Origin: Kordia sp.
GTDB lineage: Bacteria; Bacteroidota; Bacteroidia; Flavobacteriales; Flavobacteriaceae
Length of the DNA: 64,000 nucleotides
Assembly (NCBI RefSeq): GCF_022447245.1
Contig: NZ_JAKVBC010000015.1
Location: forward strand, 1-64,000
Reading direction: 5' to 3'
Under the pieces are notes generated by a model, which was not told where the DNA came from, made no database searches, and saw nothing but the letters and a program-made list of their open reading frames with translations. Made by a program: the position numbers and the translations under genes. Shown here in pieces: positions 1 through 6,916 of this stretch. Position 1 is the first letter of the stretch; each line of letters begins with the position of its first letter.

Positions 1-26
1 TACGGCGAAATATCGCTGAACAATTT

Positions 27-133
27 AAGGTGGTTATAGCAATGGGGCTCACCTCTTACCATTCCGAACAGAGAAGTTAAGCCCATTAGCGCAGATGGTA
101 CTGCAGAAATGTGGGAGAGTATGTCGCCGCCTT
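27..133 (+). rRNA. rrf: 5S ribosomal RNA
   Basis: The segment shows the Bacteroidota 5S core (GGTGGTTATAGC near the 5' end, CCGAACAGAGAAGTTAAGCC in the middle). Its ends pair: AGGTGG at 28-33 with CCGCCT at 127-132, extended by one A-T pair. A hairpin terminator follows at once, so this is the distal end of an rRNA operon whose 16S and 23S genes lie left of the window. Bases 1-26 are presumably 23S-5S spacer. Confidence 0.96.
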
Positions 134-138
134 TTTTT

Positions 139-173
139 AAAACCCTTATCATAACTGATAAGGGTTTTTTTTA
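139..173 (+). terminator. rRNA operon terminator
   Basis: A 12-bp perfect stem (AAAACCCTTATC with GATAAGGGTTTT) and a 6-base loop run straight into a T-tract, six bases after the 5S gene. This is a standard intrinsic terminator for the rRNA operon. Confidence 0.9.
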
Positions 174-304
174 TGGAAATACCCGGAGTTTAAAAATATT
201 TTTTTTCAGATGAGTACTAATATTACTGTCATGATTCCTAATATATGCTAAGTAAATAGTAGATTCATAGTTTTTTAGTATATTGACATACATAAATTTT
301 GCTC

Positions 305-823
305 ATGAATACTGTTGTTATAAACTCTCTTCTAATTACATTATATAAGTCTAAAAAACTTTTGAACGATTTGAATGATAATTCCTATTGTTGTAAGGAA
401 GTGGGACCTTATTATTCTAGTGTTGGATCCCATATTCGACATGCATTGGATTTTTATAAATGTATTTTTAAAGGTTTAGAAAGTAAGCATGTAAATTTGA
501 CTTCAAGAGATCGAGATAAAAGAGTGGAAAATGATTGTAATTGCGCAATTTCAGAAATTGAATTTATTGCAGATAAAATTAAAGGGCTTCATTCAGTAGA
601 TTTAAATCTGGTATTAGATGTAGAAGATAATTTGGGAGATGGAAATATTACATTGCAATATACTTTAGGAGCTTTATTAGCACAAGCAAACAGTCATACA
701 ATTCATCATTATGCTATCATTGCATATGTTTTAGATCGTTTAGATGTAGAAATTAAGGATGAAAACTTCGGATATAATCCCACTACTCCAATGCATGTTT
801 TAAAGCATACAAAAGCTAGTTAA
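305..823 (+). CDS. DinB-like (YfiT fold) four-helix protein
   Basis: A protein of about 172 residues that looks like the DinB/YfiT metal-binding four-helix-bundle superfamily. The N-terminal helix holds an H-x3-H-type segment (SHIRHALDF, about residue 44), and a second histidine cluster (SHTIHHYA, about residue 130) lies where the family places its remaining metal ligands. Members include bacillithiol- or mycothiol-dependent transferases and many proteins of unknown activity, so no reaction is assigned. ATG at 305 is preferred to TTG at 299. The gene follows the rRNA terminator by about 130 bp and converges with the DUF6095 gene, with an 8-bp overlap of the 3' ends. Confidence 0.7.
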   Translation: MNTVVINSLLITLYKSKKLLNDLNDNSYCCKEVGPYYSSVGSHIRHALDFYKCIFKGLESKHVNLTSRDRDKRVENDCNCAISEIEFIADKIKGLHSVDLNLVLDVEDNLGDGNITLQYTLGALLAQANSHTIHHYAIIAYVLDRLDVEIKDENFGYNPTTPMHVLKHTKAS

Positions 824-1040
824 ACATTGAATCCATTATTTTTTTAAGACCTTTAAAGGCTAGAAATATTGCTGCTGCTGCAATCAATAGACCAACTATT
901 AGTACAGGGATATAGAGAGGGTGCTCTTGGTTTTTAAATGCTGAATTTATAATTATAGGTCCAGCAAACATACATAATAAAGAGCCAAACATTAGTTTTA
1001 ATCCTTTAGAGAGTACTTCTTTATTTGTTCTTTTTGTCAT
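816..1040 (-). CDS. DUF6095 family small membrane protein
   Basis: A 74-residue protein with two hydrophobic helices (about residues 16-35 and 43-62) and a basic N-terminus (MTKRTNKEVL), fitting the two-TM DUF6095 family that I recall from flavobacteria. The ATG at 1040 is chosen because it gives the conserved family start; an upstream in-frame ATG at 1064 would add eight unconserved residues inside murQ. It overlaps the end of murQ by 20 bp, so the two are probably translationally coupled. Function unknown; inner-membrane location is inferred from the helices. Confidence 0.75.
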   Translation of the reverse strand: MTKRTNKEVLSKGLKLMFGSLLCMFAGPIIINSAFKNQEHPLYIPVLIVGLLIAAAAIFLAFKGLKKIMDSMFN

Positions 1041-1842
1041 AACTATTAATTGCTTTTCGTACATTTTGATGTTCTGCTAATAATTCTTTTGCAGTTTCTA
1101 TAGATACTTGTAATTCTGACATGATCATTTTAATACCTCTGTCTACTAATTTATGATTACTAAGTTGCATATCAACCATTTTATTTCCTTTTACTTTCCC
1201 TAGTTGAATCATCACGGCAGTTGAAATCATATTGAGTACAAGTTTTTGAGCTGTTCCAGCTTTCATTCTAGAGCTTCCAGTTACAAATTCTGAACCTACA
1301 ATTACTTCTATGGGATGTTTTGAAATATTTGATAATGGACTATTATGGTTGCAAGTAATACAACCAGTTAGAACATTATGTTTATTACATTCTTTTAATG
1401 CACCAATTACATAAGGAGTTGTTCCTGAAGCAGCAATACCTATAACAGTATCATTTTCTGAAATATTTTGTTCTTTTAGGTCTTTCCATCCTTGAGTAGT
1501 ATCATCTTCAGCGAATTCAACGGCTTTTCTAATGGCAGAATCACCACCAGCAATAAGTCCAACAACAAGCTCATGTGGAACTCCAAATGTTGGTGGACAT
1601 TCAGAAGCATCAACAATACCAAGTCTTCCGCTTGTTCCAGCACCAATGTAGAACAAACGACCGCCATTTTTCATTCTTACTGCAATTTCTAAAATCAATT
1701 TTTCAATGGACGGGATAGCCTTTTCAACAGCTAATGGAACGGTTTTGTCTTCATTATTGATATTCATAATTAGCTCAAAAACAGTCATTTTTTCTAAATG
1801 ATTATATTTTGAATCTTGCTCTGTTGTTTTGATGAATTCCAT
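1021..1842 (-). CDS. murQ: N-acetylmuramic acid 6-phosphate etherase
   Basis: MurQ cleaves the lactyl ether of MurNAc-6-phosphate to GlcNAc-6-phosphate and D-lactate in cytoplasmic peptidoglycan recycling. The SIS domain spans about residues 45-230, with the family signature GAGTSGRLGIVDASECPPTF at about 68-87, including the Ser/Thr-rich phosphosugar loop and the catalytic-region glutamate of ASECPP. A second conserved segment (TGSSRMKAGTAQK) lies near residue 190. At 273 residues it is slightly shorter than E. coli MurQ (298) because the C-terminal tail is short. It is first in a two-gene unit with the overlapping DUF6095 gene; no PTS or AnmK gene is nearby. Confidence 0.95.
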   Translation of the reverse strand: MEFIKTTEQDSKYNHLEKMTVFELIMNINNEDKTVPLAVEKAIPSIEKLILEIAVRMKNGGRLFYIGAGTSGRLGIVDASECPPTFGVPHELVVGLIAGGDSAIRKAVEFAEDDTTQGWKDLKEQNISENDTVIGIAASGTTPYVIGALKECNKHNVLTGCITCNHNSPLSNISKHPIEVIVGSEFVTGSSRMKAGTAQKLVLNMISTAVMIQLGKVKGNKMVDMQLSNHKLVDRGIKMIMSELQVSIETAKELLAEHQNVRKAINSYDKKNK

Positions 1843-2038
1843 GTTTCAAAAATACATTATTTTGAGTATTTATTGAATGGTTTTCTACGTTATAAATAAA
1901 AGCTTTATCGAAACTATTTTTTAAGAAATCATCTCTATTAAATTACCTATATTTTGATGAAATCGAAAATATGGAATATTTACATTTGATTGGACATAAA
2001 GAAGAGAGTTTTATATTCACACATTAAAACTTAGAATT

Positions 2039-2218
2039 ATGTCAAAAAGACAAGCACGACATTACACAGAAGAATTTAAATTAAAAGCCGCAAAACTTAG
2101 TCAAGTCAATGGCAATATCAGTTAAACCAGCAGAGAGTTAAATGTCCCTTATTCTGTATTACAGCGTTGGCGTAAAGAATATGATACATATGGTGAGAAT
2201 AGTTTCACTGCAATTTAA
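2039..2218 (+). pseudogene. IS3-family transposase OrfA remnant
   Basis: The frame from ATG 2039 reads like the N-terminal helix-turn-helix of IS3 OrfA proteins (MSKRQARHYTEEFKLKAAKL, later LQRWRKEYDTYG). TAA at 2123-2125 interrupts it at codon 29, and it ends at 2216-2218 where a normal OrfA would continue for about 40 more residues. It is both interrupted and truncated, so inactive. It faces the OrfB remnant tail to tail; in an intact IS3 element both frames lie on one strand with an overlap. Confidence 0.85.
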
Positions 2219-2261
2219 GTCTTTTAACGAAAGTGGACTTATTTAGGAAAAAAATAAGAGA

Positions 2262-2864
2262 TTAATTTAATATGGATACTACCTGATTTTTTCTTCTAAG
2301 TTTCATTGTTTTTGTTTTGATTTTTGCTCTTTGTTTTAATAGTTGTTGATCTCTTCCAAAAAACACATCAGCAGGTGTTACATTATTAATAGATTCATGG
2401 TATCTGTAATGGTTATAATATTCAACAAATTCTGCTAAACGATCTTTAAGTTCTTTCGGGCTGTAATAATTTTCTAGTTTGACTACATTTTTCATAGAAC
2501 GATGATAACGTTCTATTTTCCCCTGTTTCTGAGGATGATTAGATTTTTCCCGAACATGCTTGATGTGTTTTTCATCTAAATAGACACCTAGCTCGTTACT
2601 GATGTAACATGAACAGTTATCAGATATCAATCTTGGTCTGTTATTAGGAGTTATATCTGTTTTTTCTGGTGCAGCTTCTACTGATCTCTTCACATCAGTA
2701 GTTTTCATAGTAGAACAAAGTTCCCAATGAATAATATAACGGCTGTAATCATCCAAAACAGTAGATAGATAATACCAACCCCACCCTATGATTTTAAAGT
2801 ACGTAAAATCAGTCTGCCACATTTGATTCACTCTAGTGGTTTTATCTTTGAACTCATTGCTTGC
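2262..2864 (-). pseudogene. IS3-family DDE transposase OrfB, N-terminally truncated
   Basis: The frame keeps most of the integrase core: first Asp in WQTDFTYF, second Asp in LISDNCSCY, and Glu in QGKIERYHRS, followed by the typical IS3 C-terminal tail. The longest ATG ORF starts at 2831, but homologous sequence (NEFKDKTTRVNQ) runs upstream to a TAG at 2865-2867, and the HTH_21 region that normally precedes it is absent. The glycine of the usual SDNG motif is Cys. With the opposing OrfA fragment this marks a rearranged or nested IS3 insertion, probably inactive. Confidence 0.85.
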
Positions 2865-2920
2865 CTACTTTTATCTGAAAATTTACATTTAACCTATTTA
2901 GAAATGACTATGAGAGATGA

Positions 2921-3034
2921 TACAGGCTTTTGTTATCTCATAGTTCAAAAGAGGTGCTGCGAAGGCATTATATCAATGAAGATGTGGTGTTGAAAGCTAT
3001 GAGAGAAGTTGAAGTATTTATGCAAAGACAGTAA
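2921..3034 (+). other. Short decayed coding fragment, unidentified
   Basis: A 37-codon frame without its own start reads SKEVLRRHYINEDVVLKAM near its middle and ends in FMQRQ. A second frame over 2910-2995 (LEMTMRDDTGFCYLI) also looks protein-like, as if one gene had suffered a frameshift. It lies between the IS3 OrfB remnant and the tRNA, so it may be the 3' end of a gene broken by the IS. I do not recognise the family. Confidence 0.3.
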
Positions 3035-3172
3035 TCCTAATTAGCCCTGAGGTCTTAAAATTGAGGTCTGATGCATAAAAGGCTGATTAAGTGAATGCTA
3101 TAATATATGAAAAAATTAAAAAGGTACTCCTAACAGTACTGGAGTACTGAAAATGAAGCTGTCTAAAATGAA

Positions 3173-3199
3173 ATAACCCACTCAAAATGAATGGGTTAT
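3173..3199 (-). terminator. Probable terminator of tRNA-Met
   Basis: An 8-bp perfect stem (ATAACCCA with TGGGTTAT) separated by 11 bases starts five bases beyond the tRNA 3' end. On the minus strand it is followed by TTCATTTT, a weak T-tract. Confidence 0.6.
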
Positions 3200-3203
3200 G
3201 TTG

Positions 3204-3277
3204 TAGCGAGATCGGGAATTGAACCCGAGACCTCCGGGTTATGAATCCGACGCTCTAACCAACTGAGCTACCTCGCC
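3204..3277 (-). tRNA. tRNA-Met (CAT anticodon, elongator type)
   Basis: The minus strand folds into a full cloverleaf: acceptor GGCGAGG with TCTCGCT, D-arm GCTC/GAGC, anticodon loop TTCATAA giving CAT, and T-arm TCGGG-TTCAATT-CCCGA. The first acceptor position pairs G-U in this fold, and A31-C39 in the anticodon stem is mismatched. CCA is not fully encoded (the 3' end reads ACA). An elongator tRNA-Met is more likely than tRNA-Ile2, which also has a genomic CAT. Confidence 0.93.
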
Positions 3278-3290
3278 GTGTTTGCGGGTG

Positions 3291-3320
3291 CAAATATAGG
3301 AACTATTTTTTTTTGAGCAA
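3291..3320 (-). promoter_or_regulatory. Bacteroidota promoter of tRNA-Met
   Basis: The minus strand has TTG (complement of 3318-3320), a 19-bp spacer and TATATTTG (complement of 3291-3298), matching the Bacteroidota housekeeping consensus TTG-N19-TAnnTTTG. It lies 13 bp upstream of the mature tRNA 5' end. Confidence 0.8.
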
Positions 3321-3409
3321 ATATTCCACAAAAATTATTTTTTTTGTTCTTTTCTTTTAAACTTATTAATTAATGTATATATTGTCAAAACATAATCAAG
3401 AAATACAGT

Positions 3410-3796
3410 ATGTCTGATAAAATTAAATACGAAATCGAGTTCCCAATCCAATCTTCTCCTCAGCTTTTATTCCAATATTTGTCTACACCGTCAGGATTGT
3501 CTGAATGGTTTGCAGATAATGTGAATTCACGTGGAGAAAATTTTACATTTATTTGGGACGATAGTGAAGAAATGGCAAAGCTCCTTGGAAAGAAAAACAA
3601 TGAACGCATCCGTTTCCAATGGGAAGATGATGAAGATACCTCGTATTATTTTGAAATGAAAATAGTCGTTGATGAAATTACGAAAGATGTATCTTTAATA
3701 GTTATTGACCACTGCGAAGAGGATGAATTAGAAGAAGCAAAAATGTTGTGGGAAAATCAAATTGGAAGTTTGAAACAAGTTTTAGGTTCACGCTAA
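3410..3796 (+). CDS. START-like domain protein (AHSA1/SRPBCC fold)
   Basis: A 128-residue acidic cytoplasmic protein with the START/AHSA1-like pattern: N-terminal strand (YEIEFPIQSSPQLLFQYL), the helix region SGLSEWFADNV, then strands such as FTFIWDD and RIRFQWEDD, and a C-terminal amphipathic helix. Proteins of this size and sequence are widespread in Bacteroidota without an assigned ligand. ATG 3410 is the natural start. A strong terminator 26 bp after the stop separates it from the aminotransferase gene, so it is probably monocistronic. Confidence 0.8.
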   Translation: MSDKIKYEIEFPIQSSPQLLFQYLSTPSGLSEWFADNVNSRGENFTFIWDDSEEMAKLLGKKNNERIRFQWEDDEDTSYYFEMKIVVDEITKDVSLIVIDHCEEDELEEAKMLWENQIGSLKQVLGSR

Positions 3797-3822
3797 GAAA
3801 ATCATTTATTAAAACCATATTT

Positions 3823-3848
3823 GCCTTGAGAAAATCAAGGCTTTTTTT
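3823..3848 (+). terminator. Intrinsic terminator abutting the next start codon
   Basis: GCCTTGA (3823-3829) pairs perfectly with TCAAGGC (3835-3841) across a GAAAA loop, followed by seven T residues (3842-3848). The last T is directly next to the ATG of the aminotransferase gene at 3849, leaving no room for a leader or ribosome binding site after the terminator. Confidence 0.85.
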
Positions 3849-4688
3849 ATGATTAATTTTAATGGAAACATCAGCAACGATACAACTATCTTAGATGCAG
3901 AAAATAGAGGGATAAAGTATGGAGATTCACTTTTTGAAACCCTGAGAGTCGTTGCCAATAAAATCCTTTTTTGGGAAGATCATTATTTTAGGTTAATGGA
4001 ATCGATGCGTATTCTAAGAATGGAAATTCCTATGAATTTTACTATGGAACACCTAGAAGAAGAAATTCTCAATACCTTAAAAGCAAATGAGCTTACAAAT
4101 GCACGTGTGCGTTTAACGATTTATAGAGGAAATGGTGGATTATATTTACCAGATTCTAATGATATCGAATATATAGTTACTGTAAATTCACTTGCGTCTC
4201 CTTTTTATTTACTATCTGAAGAACGATTTGAAGTAGATTTATATAAAGATTTTTATGTCAACAAAGGATTGCTTTCTACTCTTAAGACCAATAATAAAAT
4301 TGTAAACGTATTAGGGAGCATTTATGCGAAAGAAAATGATTTGGATAACTGTTTGCTTGTAAATGAAGATAAAAGTGTCATAGAAGCGCTTAATGGGAAT
4401 ATTTTCTTGGTAAAAGGGAATGTTATCAAAACACCTCCAATTACCGATGGATGTTTAAAAGGAATTCTGCGTAAGCAATTGGTTGAAATTTTAGAAAAAA
4501 CCTCCGACTACGAATTAAAAGAAGAAAGTATCTCACCTTTTGAAATTCAAAAAGCAGATGAATTCTTTGTGACGAATGTAATTCGAGGAATTGTACCAAT
4601 TACAAAATACCGCAAAAAACAGTTTGCAGCTACGGTTGCAAGAGATTTAATAGCGAAGTTGAATATGAGAATCAGGTTAGGAGCGTAG
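3849..4688 (+). CDS. PLP-dependent class IV aminotransferase
   Basis: Fold-type IV PLP enzyme of the BCAT / D-alanine aminotransferase / aminodeoxychorismate lyase superfamily, 279 residues. Visible motifs are GIKYGDSLFETLR at about 21-33, a likely PLP lysine K146 in STLKTNNK, the Glu region IEALNGNIFLV, and the C-terminal cofactor loop TPPITDGCLKGILR. A separate role as 4-amino-4-deoxychorismate lyase (PabC) in folate synthesis is plausible, since the lysine context resembles PabC more than IlvE, but sequence alone does not settle the substrate. The start at 3849 fits family N-termini even though a terminator T-tract touches it; no RBS is visible. Confidence 0.88.
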   Translation: MINFNGNISNDTTILDAENRGIKYGDSLFETLRVVANKILFWEDHYFRLMESMRILRMEIPMNFTMEHLEEEILNTLKANELTNARVRLTIYRGNGGLYLPDSNDIEYIVTVNSLASPFYLLSEERFEVDLYKDFYVNKGLLSTLKTNNKIVNVLGSIYAKENDLDNCLLVNEDKSVIEALNGNIFLVKGNVIKTPPITDGCLKGILRKQLVEILEKTSDYELKEESISPFEIQKADEFFVTNVIRGIVPITKYRKKQFAATVARDLIAKLNMRIRLGA

Positions 4689-4806
4689 CTTAAAAACGCT
4701 TTTTTCTTTGGCACAAGTAAAATATTAAAGAAATAACTCACAAAAAATCAAGAGTGTAATTTACAACTTTTGATGTTTTATGAGTTATAAATTTAAAATG
4801 CTAAGC

Positions 4807-5376
4807 CTAATTGTGACTCGGATTTTCGGGCGCATTTGACCAAATCAAATATTCGCCACCAAATTCCATCATCTTATTACGCCAAATAGACTTGCACGAC
4901 TTGGAAATGATTTCCTTTTTGAATTCATTTTCCACAATGATCCAAGAATTTGAATTCAATTCTTCACTCAATTGATTCGCATGCCAGCCCGAATAGCCTA
5001 AGAAAAACTTAATATCATCTTGCTGTAATTTATCTTCTTCCAATAATTTAATAATAGAAGAAAAATCGCCGCCCCAATAAATCCCCAGCGAAATTTCTAT
5101 ACTATTAGGTACCAAATGTGGTATTTTATGAATAAAATATAAATTATCTTGTTCTACAGGTCCGCCATTATACACTTTAAATGTGGTTTTAGCGTTTGAA
5201 AATTGCGGAATTAAGTCAGAAAGATGAACGTTTAATGGTTTGTTTAAAATAAAGCCAATAGATCCTTCTTCAGTATGGTCAGCAAGTAAAACAACTGATC
5301 TGTTGAAAGATACGTCTCCAATAATAGATGGTTCAGCAATTAAAAGATGTCCTTTATCGGGTTTTAAGGCTATCAT
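4807..5376 (-). CDS. yqgE: YqgE/AlgH family protein
   Basis: UPF0301 (YqgE/AlgH) protein of 189 residues, the usual length. It carries the hallmarks GHLLIAEPSIIGDVSFNRSV near residue 9-28, GFILNKPLNV at about 42, the NGGPV motif, and the aromatic FFLGYSGWHANQL segment at about 125. AlgH was named in Pseudomonas as an alginate regulator, but the biochemical role is unresolved. In many flavobacteria it is linked to HU and the class IV aminotransferase gene, as here. A terminator separates it from HU upstream. Confidence 0.93.
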   Translation of the reverse strand: MIALKPDKGHLLIAEPSIIGDVSFNRSVVLLADHTEEGSIGFILNKPLNVHLSDLIPQFSNAKTTFKVYNGGPVEQDNLYFIHKIPHLVPNSIEISLGIYWGGDFSSIIKLLEEDKLQQDDIKFFLGYSGWHANQLSEELNSNSWIIVENEFKKEIISKSCKSIWRNKMMEFGGEYLIWSNAPENPSHN

Positions 5377-5460
5377 TTGCGTTTTTTTAGGTTACTTAAA
5401 TCTATAAAAAAAAAACGAAATAATCAAATATGATACTTTTTAATACAGTTATAAAAACGA

Positions 5461-5486
5461 AAAAGCACTCAATTTTGAGTGCTTTT
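5461..5486 (-). terminator. Terminator of the HU gene
   Basis: An 11-bp perfect stem (AAAAGCACTCA with TGAGTGCTTTT) and a 4-base loop lie 25 bp past the HU stop codon. A-rich plus-strand flanks give U-tracts on the minus strand. Confidence 0.88.
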
Positions 5487-5510
5487 TGCCTAATTTATGT
5501 ATAAATACAA

Positions 5511-5783
5511 TTAGTTTACTGCTTTTCCTAAATCAGATCCTGCTTTAAACTTTACTACTTTTTTAGCAGCAATTTGGATAGTTTTTCCAGTTTGTGGATT
5601 TCTTCCCTCTCTTGCAGCTCTTTCTGAAACTGACCAAGATCCGAATCCTACTAGAGAAACTCTATTTCCTTTTTTTAAAGCTCCTTCTACATTTCCTAAA
5701 AATGATTCCAATGACTTTTTAGCTGCAGCTTTAGAAATTCCTGCATCAGCAGCCATTGCGTCAATTAATTCTGTTTTGTTCAT
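5511..5783 (-). CDS. HU family DNA-binding protein
   Basis: Histone-like nucleoid protein of 90 residues, the standard HU length. It starts MNKTELIDAMAADAGISKAA, followed by the dimerisation helices, the VSLVGFGSWSVSERAAREGRNPQ saddle with the conserved GFG and the R-N-P intercalating loop at about 58-63, and a basic C-terminal end (AKKVVKFKAGSDL). As in other HU proteins it should bend DNA non-specifically and shape the nucleoid. It has its own strong promoter and terminator, so it is monocistronic. Confidence 0.96.
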   Translation of the reverse strand: MNKTELIDAMAADAGISKAAAKKSLESFLGNVEGALKKGNRVSLVGFGSWSVSERAAREGRNPQTGKTIQIAAKKVVKFKAGSDLGKAVN

Positions 5784-5832
5784 AATCGTTGAATTATTAA
5801 TTGTTGGTTAAACATTATTTTTAAAAGCACTA

Positions 5833-5862
5833 CAAATTTATACGGATTTCTTTGCCATGCAA
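5833..5862 (-). promoter_or_regulatory. Promoter of the HU gene
   Basis: On the minus strand TTG (complement of 5860-5862), a spacer of exactly 19 bp, and TAAATTTG (complement of 5833-5840). This matches TTG-N19-TAnnTTTG and would give a leader of about 45 nt before the HU ATG. Confidence 0.78.
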
Positions 5863-5965
5863 GTAATAGCGCGGGAAAAGCCGGTTTTTGTTGATAACTT
5901 CATGCGATTGTTAATAAACAAGCCCATTTTTTGTTGTTTTTCTCTCATATCAGTAAACATAAGGG

Positions 5966-6913
5966 TTACGAGACTGTTGCCTCTTTTTCGAAAGTAAAAC
6001 CATTTAATAAGGAACTAATTTCCATAGAACGCTTTCCTGGAAGCTGTAAAACTCTAACAATAATGTATCCTTCTTTTACCGCAATTTTTACTTCTTTTTT
6101 AGAACTAACAACACTTCCCACAGCACTTGAATGCGATTCTTCTACCTTTTCTACCTCATATATTTTAATGGTATAGGTTTTGTCTCCATTATATAAGGTA
6201 GTCCAAGAAGCTGGATATGGACTCAACCCACGAATCTTATTATATATATTGTCTATGGTATCTGTCCAATCAATTTTACAAGTATCTCTGTGAATTTTAT
6301 ATGCGGTCTTTATATTCTCTGAATTTACTTGAGTGGTTGTTGTGACATCATCCTTTTCTATGTGTTGAACGGTTTTTACAACTAAGCCACTTCCAATGTT
6401 CATTAATTTGTCATGTAAAGAACCTGCATTTTCTTTTGGATCAATAGCAAGTTCTTCCTGAAAAATCATAGCACCAGTATCAATCTTTTCATCAATAAAG
6501 AATGTTGTAACACCCGTTTTTGTTTCACCATTAATAATAGCCCAGTTAATTGGTGCAGCGCCTCTATAATTTGGAAGTAACGAAGCATGTAAGTTAAAGG
6601 TTCCGTATTTGGGCATTTGCCAAACCACTTTGGGTAACATTCTAAAGGCAACTACAATTTGTAAATTCGCATTTAACGCTTTTAATTCTTCCACAAAAGA
6701 AGTGCGCTTTAAGTTGGTGGGTTGTAAAACGTTTAAGTTGTTTTCTAAGGCAAACTTTTTTACGGCAGATTGGTGCAACTTACGTCCACGACCAGCAGGT
6801 TTATCTGGCGCAGTAATAACACCAACCACATTATATTTTGCATCTAATAATGCTTTTAGTGTTGCAACGGCAAAATCGGGCGTACCCATAAAAACGATTC
6901 TCAAATCTTTCAT
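5966..6913 (-). CDS. fmt: Methionyl-tRNA formyltransferase
   Basis: Fmt transfers the formyl group of 10-formyl-THF to initiator Met-tRNA. At 315 residues it is full length: formyltransferase N-domain (about 1-190) with MGTPDFAV at residue 9, the hydrolase-like core FNLHASLLPNYRGAAPINWA (about 108-127; catalytic Asn and His) and the catalytic Asp in IDTGAM (about 144), then the OB-like C-domain (about 208-305) with KIRGLSPYPASW. It lies 3 bp downstream of recQ on the same strand, so the AAA ATPase, recQ and fmt genes probably share a transcript. Confidence 0.97.
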   Translation of the reverse strand: MKDLRIVFMGTPDFAVATLKALLDAKYNVVGVITAPDKPAGRGRKLHQSAVKKFALENNLNVLQPTNLKRTSFVEELKALNANLQIVVAFRMLPKVVWQMPKYGTFNLHASLLPNYRGAAPINWAIINGETKTGVTTFFIDEKIDTGAMIFQEELAIDPKENAGSLHDKLMNIGSGLVVKTVQHIEKDDVTTTTQVNSENIKTAYKIHRDTCKIDWTDTIDNIYNKIRGLSPYPASWTTLYNGDKTYTIKIYEVEKVEESHSSAVGSVVSSKKEVKIAVKEGYIIVRVLQLPGKRSMEISSLLNGFTFEKEATVS

Positions 6914-6916
6914 ATA

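Noticed and set aside
1847-1854. TATTTTTG just upstream of murQ as a -7 element giving a leaderless transcript.
   Set aside because: No TTG lies about 19 bp upstream and such octamers are frequent in AT-rich DNA.
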